Positions 23,541 through 30,176 of a DNA stretch of 64,000 bases are shown piece by piece. Below the pieces are notes generated by a model, which saw only the letters and a program-made list of their open reading frames with translations, was not told the DNA's origin and made no database searches. The stretch comes from JACVRW01 sp963819115. Its GTDB lineage: Bacteria; Actinomycetota; Thermoleophilia; Solirubrobacterales; Thermoleophilaceae. The position numbers and the translations under genes are program-made. Every line of letters starts with the position of its first letter. Within the stretch, counting starts at the first letter, position 1. Location: the NCBI GenBank assembly GCA_963819115.1, contig CAWFUR010000001.1, positions 1 to 64,000 of the forward strand, given 5' to 3'.

Positions 23541-24625
23541 TTGACTCCGTTTTCCTCGCAGGCCTTGGCGTACGGGCCCTTGCAGATGTCCGCCGCCTTC
23601 AGGAAGCCGTCCTTCACCACCGTGCTCTGGATGTTGTCCTTCTTGATGGCGATGGTGGCCAGCAGCTTCGAGGGCACCTGCTTCTTGCCGTTGTCCACCT
23701 TCTGCGGTGCCACGCTGGCGTCGGGCGTCTTGCCCTGGGCGATCGGCACGGCCATCTCCGCCGCCGACTCGGCGATCTGGATCAGCGGCTGGTACACGGT
23801 CATGAGCTGATCCCCGATGAGGATGCGCTGGATGCCGGCGAGCTCGGCGTCCTGCCCGGTCACGTAGCGTGAGCCGGGGGCGATCCTCGCGCCCTTGAGC
23901 GCGGCGATGGCTCCGCCGGCCATGCCGTCATTGGCCACGTAGACCGCGTCGAAGCCGTTGTTGCCGAGGCCCGTGATCGAGCTCTCCATCTCCTGCTGGG
24001 CCTTGTCCGGGCTCCAGTCGGGAGTGTCGAAGCTCTTCACGATCTTCGCGCCCTTCTCCTTCAGCACCTTGGTGGCGCCGTCCTTGTAGGGCTTGGCGTT
24101 GCTGTCCGTGGGCGCGCCGTTGATCATCACGACGCGCGGGTTCTTGGTCTTCACGGCCTGCATCTGGACGTCGGCCTGCTGCTCTCCGACCTTGAACGGA
24201 TCGATCGACACGTAGTAGTCGATGTCCGCGTCGGGGATCAGGCGCCCGTAGGCGATCACCTTCACGTCCGACTGCTTGGCCCGGGCCACGATCGCGCCGG
24301 CTGACTTCACGTCCACCGCGCTGATGACGATGACCTTGGCGCCCTTGGTGATGGCCGCCTCGGCCTGCTGCTGCTGCTTGGCCGGGTCCTGGTTGGCGTT
24401 CGCGTAGATCACCTCGCAGTCCGGGCAGAGCTCCTTGACATGGCGCTCGAAGTTCGGCTTGTCCTGCTCCTCGTAGCGAGTGGTCTTCGTCTCGGGCAGG
24501 AGCAGCGCGATCTTGCCGCCGCCTCCACCACCACCGCTGCTGTTGTTGTCGTCCCCGCACGCGGCGAGCCCGAGCGCTGCCAGGGTCACGGCCACTATCG
24601 CCAGAAGCTTTCCTCGAACCGCCAT
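23537..24625 (-). CDS. sugar ABC transporter substrate-binding lipoprotein (XylF-like)
   Basis: The 362-residue product starts with a lipoprotein signal ending LAAC (Cys23), followed by a Gly/Ser linker. The rest is a type I periplasmic binding fold: KIALLLPETKTTRYEEQDKPNF, CEVIYANANQDPAKQQQQAEAAI, VIVISAVDVKSAGAI, YYVSIDPFKVGEQQA and VYVANDGMAGGAIAALK. It resembles xylose/ribose binding proteins. It is the first gene of the amino-sugar operon, with GAGGAGGG before ATG 24625, and lies 48 bases from the DasR-like operator. No sugar permease or ATPase gene is next to it; its membrane partner must be elsewhere. Confidence 0.88.
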   Translation of the reverse strand: MAVRGKLLAIVAVTLAALGLAACGDDNNSSGGGGGGGKIALLLPETKTTRYEEQDKPNFERHVKELCPDCEVIYANANQDPAKQQQQAEAAITKGAKVIVISAVDVKSAGAIVARAKQSDVKVIAYGRLIPDADIDYYVSIDPFKVGEQQADVQMQAVKTKNPRVVMINGAPTDSNAKPYKDGATKVLKEKGAKIVKSFDTPDWSPDKAQQEMESSITGLGNNGFDAVYVANDGMAGGAIAALKGARIAPGSRYVTGQDAELAGIQRILIGDQLMTVYQPLIQIAESAAEMAVPIAQGKTPDASVAPQKVDNGKKQVPSKLLATIAIKKDNIQSTVVKDGFLKAADICKGPYAKACEENGVK

Positions 24626-24673
24626 CGCGTGGTCCCTCCTCGTCCTCGGTTATGGCGGCGCGGACGCTACCAC

Positions 24674-24689
24674 ACTGGTCTAGACCAGT
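24674..24689. promoter_or_regulatory. second DasR/NagR-type operator
   Basis: This is the same perfect 16-base palindrome as at 18638-18653 (ACTGGTCTAGACCAGT), 48 bases upstream of the binding-protein gene. Two identical copies flanking the regulon, with a GntR/HutC gene inside it, are strong evidence for a local DasR-like circuit. Confidence 0.85.
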
Positions 24690-24716
24690 TGGCTTGAGCG
24701 CGCGTTAAGGGCGGAC

Positions 24717-25502
24717 TCAACCGGGCGAGGTCTGGGGCTCCCAGCGGAAGAAGCGGACGGCCACCACCAGCCCGGCCACGAGCCAGGCCCCCATCACGGC
24801 CAGGTTCCCTACGGCCAGCCCGGTGCCGCCGCCGGTGACCAGCGTTCGCTGCAGGCCGTCGGCGAGATGGAAGAGCGGGAACACCCGCCCCAGGTCCTCG
24901 AGCCAGTTGGGCAGCTGCTCCACGGGAACGAACACGCCCGAGAAGAACGAGAGCATCACGGCCGCAAAGGGCGCGATCGCCGCGGCCGAGTCCTCGTTCG
25001 GCGTCGCCGCCGTCAGCGCGATGCCGAGCACCGCCAGCGTGCCGGTGCCGAGCGCCACGTATCCCACGAGCCCCACGAGGCCCTCGCCCGGGATGGCCAC
25101 GTTGAACGCGAGGTTCCCGATGGCGAGGAGGGCGACCGTGACCACCGTGACCTGGGCCACGCAGCGCAGGAGCTCGGCGGTGATGAAGGTCCACGCCGGC
25201 ATCGGGGTCCCGCGCATCCGCTTGAGCTGCCCGCTCTCCCGCTTGGCCGTGATGCCTATGACCATCGACGTGAAGGCGGCCATCATGATCGCGTAGGCGA
25301 GGATGCCGGCGGTGAAGTAGGCGTGGGCCGAGATCGTGCCGCCGCTGAACTTCGTGGTGTCGGAGCCGCCGGTGAAGATCGATGAGAAGAGCACCAGCAG
25401 GATCACCGGGAAGAGCACCGAGAACACGAGCACGCGCGGGTTCCGTACGGTGCCCAGCACGGAGTAGCGCGCCTGCTTTAGGACGATGGCGGCGTCAGAC
25501 AC
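24717..25502 (-). CDS. ABC-2 type exporter permease
   Basis: The 261-residue product has six hydrophobic segments in the ABC-2 pattern: VLFSVLFPVILLVLF, AYFTAGILAYAIMMAAFTSMVIGI, then KRESGQLKRMRGTPMP between helices 2 and 3, GYVALGTGTLAVLGIAL, and VMLSFFSGVFVPVEQLPNWL. This resembles drug/daunorubicin-type export permeases. GTG 25500-25502 overlaps the upstream ATPase gene by 8 bases, so the two form a transporter pair. The substrate is unknown. It is downstream of the efe genes, separated from them by 17 bases. Confidence 0.85.
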   Translation of the reverse strand: MSDAAIVLKQARYSVLGTVRNPRVLVFSVLFPVILLVLFSSIFTGGSDTTKFSGGTISAHAYFTAGILAYAIMMAAFTSMVIGITAKRESGQLKRMRGTPMPAWTFITAELLRCVAQVTVVTVALLAIGNLAFNVAIPGEGLVGLVGYVALGTGTLAVLGIALTAATPNEDSAAAIAPFAAVMLSFFSGVFVPVEQLPNWLEDLGRVFPLFHLADGLQRTLVTGGGTGLAVGNLAVMGAWLVAGLVVAVRFFRWEPQTSPG

Positions 25503-26406
25503 GGGCCACCGCCCCGGCGGTCAGCTCGAGGAAGGCGTCCTCCAGGCTCGGCCTTCGCACCTCGAGCGCCTCGAGCCGAACGCCCTCCTGCTCCGCCCAG
25601 TCCAGCAGCCGGTGAAGCACAGCCTGCGGGTCTCCGGTGCGCAGGACCAGGTCATTCCCCTCGGCCTCAGGCTCCACACCGGTCACGGCGCCCACATCTG
25701 CGGGACTCGTGCCGGGCGGTAGGCGGAAGCGCACCACGCTGCCGCTGCTCGCCAGTTGGTCGGGCAGGCCGGTGGCCACGATCTCGCCATTGCTGAGAAT
25801 CGCCACCCGGTCCGAGAGGTGCTGGGCCTCGTCCATGTAGTGGGTGGTGAGGAAGATCGTCTTTCCGAGCGCCTTGAGGCCCTCGATCATGTTCCACGCG
25901 TCGCGCCGGGCGGCCGGATCGAAGCCCGTGGTGGGCTCGTCCAGGAACACCAGGTCCGGGTCCCCGATCAGGGCCACGCCCACGTCCAGGCGCCGGCGCT
26001 GCCCGCCGGACAGGGTGCTCGTACGGGCATGGCGCTTCTCGGCGAGCCCGACCAGGTCCACCGTCTCGTCCACCCCCCGAGGGGAGGGAAAGAAGGCGGC
26101 GTAGAGGTCGAGCGTCTCGCTCACCGTGAGCATCGGGTTGGGCTCGGACTCCTGAAGGACCAGCCCGATACGTGCGCGCCATGCGCGGGTCGGGCGGCCC
26201 GGGTCCACGCCCAGCACCGAGACCTCGCCCGCAGTGCGCTCGCGGTAGCCCTCGAGGATCTCGATCGTTGTGGTCTTCCCGGCGCCGTTGGTGCCCAGGA
26301 AGCCGAACACCTCCCCAGCCGCCACCTCGAAGTCGATCCCCCGAACGGCCTCGTGCGGGCCGTAGGCCTTGCGCAGGCCCTTCACCGAGATTGCGGGCTC
26401 GCTCAC
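25495..26406 (-). CDS. ABC exporter ATP-binding protein (DrrA-like)
   Basis: The 303-residue product carries all ATPase motifs: Walker A GFLGTNGAGKTTTIEIL near residue 40, Q-loop GLVLQES, signature TLSGGQRRRLDVGVAL, Walker B DLVFLDEPTTGFDP and the H-loop LTTHYMDEA. The C-terminal 75 residues (LRTGDPQAVLHRLL, VRRPSLEDAFLELTAG) are typical of the drug-export and ABC-2 class. GTG 26404-26406 is the start. It pairs with the permease gene that follows. The efeB gene lies 17 bases upstream on the same strand. Confidence 0.9.
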   Translation of the reverse strand: MSEPAISVKGLRKAYGPHEAVRGIDFEVAAGEVFGFLGTNGAGKTTTIEILEGYRERTAGEVSVLGVDPGRPTRAWRARIGLVLQESEPNPMLTVSETLDLYAAFFPSPRGVDETVDLVGLAEKRHARTSTLSGGQRRRLDVGVALIGDPDLVFLDEPTTGFDPAARRDAWNMIEGLKALGKTIFLTTHYMDEAQHLSDRVAILSNGEIVATGLPDQLASSGSVVRFRLPPGTSPADVGAVTGVEPEAEGNDLVLRTGDPQAVLHRLLDWAEQEGVRLEALEVRRPSLEDAFLELTAGAVARV

Positions 26407-26423
26407 AGCGATTCCGAGACTAG

Positions 26424-27641
26424 CTACGCCCTTTCGACCAGCCGGCGGGCCAGGTAATCGTCCTTGCCCTGCACCCCCGGGGGACAGAAGAAGTAGCCCC
26501 CGCCGAAGGCCACCATGTACTCGTCGAGGTCCTGGCCGTGGGTGCGCCGCTTGATGGTGGCGAACTGCTTCTCGAGGTCGCGGCAGAAGGCCATGAAGAG
26601 CGCGCCGGAGTCGAGCAGGCCGTAGTCGTCGAAGCCGTTGTTGAACACGAACGGGCGACGCAGGATCCGGTGCTTCTCGTCCCCCGGGCGGCGCGGGTTG
26701 GCCATGCGGATGTGGGCGTCGCGCGGCGTGTGCGAGTCGAGCGTCGGAGTCTCCTCCTCCTTCTTCCCGCCCAGCGGCGCGCCGCTGACCTTGTCGCGGC
26801 CGATCGAGTTGTCCTGCGCCGTGCGCGAGAGCCGGTCCCAGCGCTCGATCTTCAGCCTGATCAGGCGCACCGCGAGGTACGAGCCGCCGCGCGCCCAGGG
26901 CGGCGCCTCGGCGCCGGTGAAGATCAGCTCCTCGCGGTCGATGCCGATGTTCTGCGAGCCGTCGGGGAAGCCGAGCAGGCCACGGGCGTCGGCCACGCCG
27001 GGGCGCTTCCGGGTGGAGGGCTTGTCCTCGGCGAAGCGCTGAAAGCCGGCCTGGGCCCAGCGGCCCTCGAGGCGGCCCTTCGTGCGGCGCATCACGTCGC
27101 GCACGGCGTGGTGGGTGATCATCGCGTGGTCCGACTGCACCAGAAGCAGGAGGTCGCCGTGACAGCGCCCCGGGTCGAGGTTGTCGCCGGGGAACGAGGG
27201 CATCCGGCTCAGCGCCGCGGGCGCGCGGTCGCGGAGGCCGAAGCGCTCGTCGAACAGCGACGCCCCGAGCGCCATCGTGATCGTGAGCCGGCCGTCGTCG
27301 CGATCGTCGAACCCCAGCTCGCCCGTGTCCGACGGCGGCAGCGCCTCGTTCGATATCGGGTCGAGGCGGTCGGGCCGCCCCTGCGTGAGCTCGGCGATCC
27401 GCTCGGTGAGGTCGCCGAAGAGACCCTGGAGGTCGTCGGTAACCACGTCGTACGCGGCCACCATCCCGTAGGGCGTGCGCGGGGTGACGATGCCGGCCTG
27501 GCGGGGGCCGGACCAGGGGACGAGCTCCGAGGCGCCGGCGTCGTCGCCGTCGAGCAGCCTCGAGGCGCCGAAAGCGCCAGCGGCGACAGCGGCGCCCCCC
27601 GCCGCGCCCTGGACGAAACGCCTGCGGGAGACGCCGCTCAC
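26424..27641 (-). CDS. efeB: DyP-type haem peroxidase EfeB
   Basis: The 405-residue product has a Tat signal (SRRRFVQGAAGGAAVAAG, residues 5-22) and the dye-decolorising peroxidase marks: GFPDGSQN (GXXDG motif with the catalytic Asp), GGSYLAVRLIRLKIERWD, the haem-ligand region HIRMANPRRPGD, and MAFCRDLEKQFATI. EfeB acts outside the membrane, taking iron from haem or oxidising ferrous iron for the EfeUOB importer. GTG 27639-27641 is used; the gene starts 10 bases after efeO. The permease efeU is not adjacent. The length fits the family. Confidence 0.9.
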   Translation of the reverse strand: MSGVSRRRFVQGAAGGAAVAAGAFGASRLLDGDDAGASELVPWSGPRQAGIVTPRTPYGMVAAYDVVTDDLQGLFGDLTERIAELTQGRPDRLDPISNEALPPSDTGELGFDDRDDGRLTITMALGASLFDERFGLRDRAPAALSRMPSFPGDNLDPGRCHGDLLLLVQSDHAMITHHAVRDVMRRTKGRLEGRWAQAGFQRFAEDKPSTRKRPGVADARGLLGFPDGSQNIGIDREELIFTGAEAPPWARGGSYLAVRLIRLKIERWDRLSRTAQDNSIGRDKVSGAPLGGKKEEETPTLDSHTPRDAHIRMANPRRPGDEKHRILRRPFVFNNGFDDYGLLDSGALFMAFCRDLEKQFATIKRRTHGQDLDEYMVAFGGGYFFCPPGVQGKDDYLARRLVERA

Positions 27642-27651
27642 GCCACCGCCA

Positions 27652-28599
27652 CTACTTGGACTGGACGCCGAGCGTCCCCTGCACCCGGGCCAGCGGCTCG
27701 GCCAGCGCCTCGATGGTCTGCTTCACCGCCCGCTGCTGGGCCGAGGAGAGCTCGTTGTAGGGCGGGTACGCGTTGCCCTTGCGGAGCTTGCCCACCTCGT
27801 CGAAGGCGGCCGTGAAGGCGTCGTCGATCTCGTCCTCGAGTCCGGCGTCCTTGGCCGCGACCAGCGGAGCGAGGGCGTTGAAGAACTCCCGCGAACCCTC
27901 GAGGTTGGCCACGAAGGTGGGCAGGTCGAGCTTGGAGTAGCGCTCCTCCTCGCCGGTGATCTTGGACTCCTCGATCTCGTCCACGAGCTCGGCGGTGCCG
28001 GGGATCACCACCTCGGGGGTCACTTTGGCGTCCTCCATGCGGCGCTCCAGGGTCCTCGTGTCCCGCACCAATCCCGCCGCCTGCGCGCGCGTGCGGGCGG
28101 TGATGCGGCCGTCCTTCCAGAGCGCTCGCTCGATGGGGTGGAAGCCGGTCCAGCCCGGATCCTGGGCCTTCTTGGGGAAGTCGTCCTCGCGCGCGTCGAT
28201 CTTGCCGTCGAGCTCGGGGAAGAGCTTCACGAGCGGCTCGATGCGCTCGTAGTAGGGGCGCCCGGCGGCGTAGGCCTGCCTGGCCCGGGGCACCGAGCCG
28301 GCGTCCACGGCCGCCTGGAGGGCGGTGGCGGCGGTCACGAGGCCGGCGGTCTGGCGGCGAGCGTAGGCGGTGATCTGAGTCATCGCGCCGTCCATGGCCT
28401 CGGCGCTGGTGGCGTTGGTGTCCACTGTGACCGAGCCGGTGCTGCTGCCCGTTCCGGTCCCGCCGGTGTTCGTCCCTCCGGTGCTGGACCCCTCGATCAC
28501 GACGCCCGAGTCGTCCTCGCCGCAGGAGGCCACGACCGTCGCGGCGCCGCCACCGATGACCGCAGCCGCCACCACCGCCATCCACTGCCTGCCAGCCAT
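27652..28599 (-). CDS. efeO: EfeO/EfeM-type iron-uptake lipoprotein (M75 imelysin-like)
   Basis: The 315-residue product has a lipobox at VVASC (Cys26) and a Gly/Thr/Ser linker. An imelysin-like M75 domain follows: AAGRPYYERIEPLVKLFPELDGKIDAREDDF, the GFHPIERALW motif (HxxE metal site), and LTRTLERRM-type helices. There is no N-terminal cupredoxin domain, so it is closer to EfeM than to classical EfeO. It would bind ferric iron in the cell envelope for the Efe importer. ATG 28597-28599 has GGAGG upstream. Two TTAGG-type boxes lie 17-49 bases before it, consistent with iron control. Confidence 0.87.
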   Translation of the reverse strand: MAGRQWMAVVAAAVIGGGAATVVASCGEDDSGVVIEGSSTGGTNTGGTGTGSSTGSVTVDTNATSAEAMDGAMTQITAYARRQTAGLVTAATALQAAVDAGSVPRARQAYAAGRPYYERIEPLVKLFPELDGKIDAREDDFPKKAQDPGWTGFHPIERALWKDGRITARTRAQAAGLVRDTRTLERRMEDAKVTPEVVIPGTAELVDEIEESKITGEEERYSKLDLPTFVANLEGSREFFNALAPLVAAKDAGLEDEIDDAFTAAFDEVGKLRKGNAYPPYNELSSAQQRAVKQTIEALAEPLARVQGTLGVQSK

Positions 28600-28615
28600 C
28601 CGACCTCCGGGAGAG

Positions 28616-28648
28616 TTAGGGACACCTAAAAGAGTTAGGGAACCCTAA
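28616..28648. promoter_or_regulatory. tandem TTAGG...CCTAA boxes upstream of efeO
   Basis: Two inverted repeats stand side by side: TTAGGGACACCTAA at 28616-28629 and TTAGGGAACCCTAA at 28635-28648, with centres 19 bases apart. The second is identical to the palindrome at 17659-17672. TTAGG arms are the core of DtxR/IdeR operators, and the gene controlled is an iron-uptake gene, so an iron repressor is the likely binder. The 14-base layout differs from the usual 19-base site. Confidence 0.65.
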
Positions 28649-28780
28649 CAAGGGAGGCCGCGGCGTGCACAGCCGGAGGGTGTGGCGCTTTTTGCATGAC
28701 ATACGTGCATCAGGAGCCAAACCCCCCGGGCGGATCACCCCCTTCCCCACCCAGCGCGATCGGCGGATACTCAACGCACC

Positions 28781-29179
28781 ATGTCGCAGCAGAACGCGGA
28801 CACGGTCCGGCGGTTGTGGGACAGCTGGAAACGTCGCGGGGTCGTAGACGCGTCCCTGTTCGACCCGGATGTCATCTACGAGGACGCCAACCTCCCGGAC
28901 CACGCCGGCGAGACGTACCACGGACCCGAGGGAGTGGCCCGCGCCACGGAGAGATGGCTCGAGCCGTTCGAGTCGCTGGAGATCGACCTTGAGCGCGTCG
29001 CCGGAACGGGCGACCGGCTCGTGTCCATCCATCACGTGCGCATGAAGGCCCGGCACACCGGCATCGAGATGGAGGGCCCCCTCGCGTACCTCTACACCTT
29101 CCGCGACGGAAGGATCGTGCACTTCCGCTCCTACATGGACCCCGGCGAAGCGCTCGAACTCGCCGGACTGGCGGGCTAG
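28781..29179 (+). CDS. SnoaL/NTF2-like protein
   Basis: The 132-residue product begins QNADTVRRLWDSWKRRGVVDASLFDPDVIYED and ends LYTFRDGRIVHFRSYMDPGEALELAGL, a standard SnoaL-like NTF2 sequence. No catalytic residues can be assigned. It is divergent from efeO across 181 bases that include the iron-type boxes, and could share that control. It ends two bases before the convergent meaB stop. Confidence 0.75.
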   Translation: MSQQNADTVRRLWDSWKRRGVVDASLFDPDVIYEDANLPDHAGETYHGPEGVARATERWLEPFESLEIDLERVAGTGDRLVSIHHVRMKARHTGIEMEGPLAYLYTFRDGRIVHFRSYMDPGEALELAGLAG

Positions 29180-29181
29180 GC

Positions 29182-30138
29182 CTACAGCTCGCGCTCGAGC
29201 AGCTTCGCCGCCGCGGAGGCGGGATCGATGCGGCGGGCCACCACCTCGTCGAGCAGCTCCTGGACCGACTCGTCCTCGCGCACCTGCTCCTCCAGCCTGC
29301 GCCGCAGGCGCCCGGCGGCCAGGGCCATCACCTCGTTCATGAGGTTGCGGCGGCGGCGCTCGTCAAGTGTCCCCTGCTCAGAGATGTAGGCGCGGTGCTC
29401 GGCGATCTTCTCGGCCAGCTCCACCACCCCCTCGTTGCGCGAGGCCTCGGTCTTCAGGATCGGCACCCGCCAACCCTTCTGCGGGGCGAGCGAGAGCACG
29501 CCGCGGATCTCGCGCACCATCGTGTCGGTGAGCGGGTGGTCCGACTTGTTGATCGCGATCACGTCGGGGATCTCCATCACGCCGGCCTTGAGCGCCTGGA
29601 TGGAGTCGCCGCTGCCGGGCATGAGCACCAGCACCACGGTGTCGGCGTGATCGATGATGTCCACCTCGGCCTGGCCCACGCCCACGGTCTCGAGGAACAC
29701 GTCGTCCTTGCCCGACGCGTCCATCAGGAGCGCCGTCTGCAGGGCGGCCTCGGACAGCCCGCCGAGCGACCCGCGGCTGGCCATAGAGCGGATGAACACG
29801 CCCGGGTCCAGGAAGTGGTCGGCCAGGCGGATCCGGTCGCCGAGCAGGGCGCCGTGCGTGAAGGGCGAGCTGGGGTCGATCGAGAGCACCGCCACCTGGC
29901 GATCCTGGCCGCGGGCGTGCTCCACCAGGCGCCCGATCAGCGTTGACTTGCCCACCCCCGGCGGTCCGGTGAATCCGACGATGGCCGCGCCGCCGGTCTT
30001 CGGGTACACCTCGCGCACGAGCGCCCAGCCCTCGGGGTCGTCGTTCTCCACCAATGAGATCGCGCGGGCGAGGGCGCGCTTGTCACCGGCGAGCAGGCGC
30101 TCGGTGAGCTCGGCGGCTGTGCGGCCTGTGGCGGGCAT
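29182..30138 (-). CDS. meaB: methylmalonyl-CoA mutase-associated GTPase MeaB
   Basis: The 318-residue G3E GTPase has Walker A GFTGPPGVGKSTLIGRL near residue 55, VAVLSIDPSSPFTHGALLGDRIRL, FIRSMASRGSLGGLSEA, FLETVGVGQAEVDI, and the NKSD base-recognition motif. The C-terminal helical arm RRRRNLMNEVMALAAGRLRRRL mediates dimer formation. MeaB protects and reloads B12-dependent acyl-CoA mutases. No mutase gene lies in the window, so its partner is elsewhere. ATG 30136-30138 is the start. It follows the FtsX-type permease gene on the same strand after 38 bases. Confidence 0.92.
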   Translation of the reverse strand: MPATGRTAAELTERLLAGDKRALARAISLVENDDPEGWALVREVYPKTGGAAIVGFTGPPGVGKSTLIGRLVEHARGQDRQVAVLSIDPSSPFTHGALLGDRIRLADHFLDPGVFIRSMASRGSLGGLSEAALQTALLMDASGKDDVFLETVGVGQAEVDIIDHADTVVLVLMPGSGDSIQALKAGVMEIPDVIAINKSDHPLTDTMVREIRGVLSLAPQKGWRVPILKTEASRNEGVVELAEKIAEHRAYISEQGTLDERRRRNLMNEVMALAAGRLRRRLEEQVREDESVQELLDEVVARRIDPASAAAKLLEREL

Positions 30139-30176
30139 GGGCGGGCAATCCTACGGACGGCGGGGGACCCGCCGGG

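Noticed and set aside
24717..26406. The ABC exporter pair as the transporter for the amino-sugar binding protein
   Set aside because: The permease is of the ABC-2 export class and the ATPase is DrrA-like. They form a separate unit beyond the operator.
29182..30138. A methylmalonyl-CoA mutase operon around meaB
   Set aside because: No mutase, B12-binding or epimerase gene is next to meaB; neighbours are an ABC system and a SnoaL-like gene.
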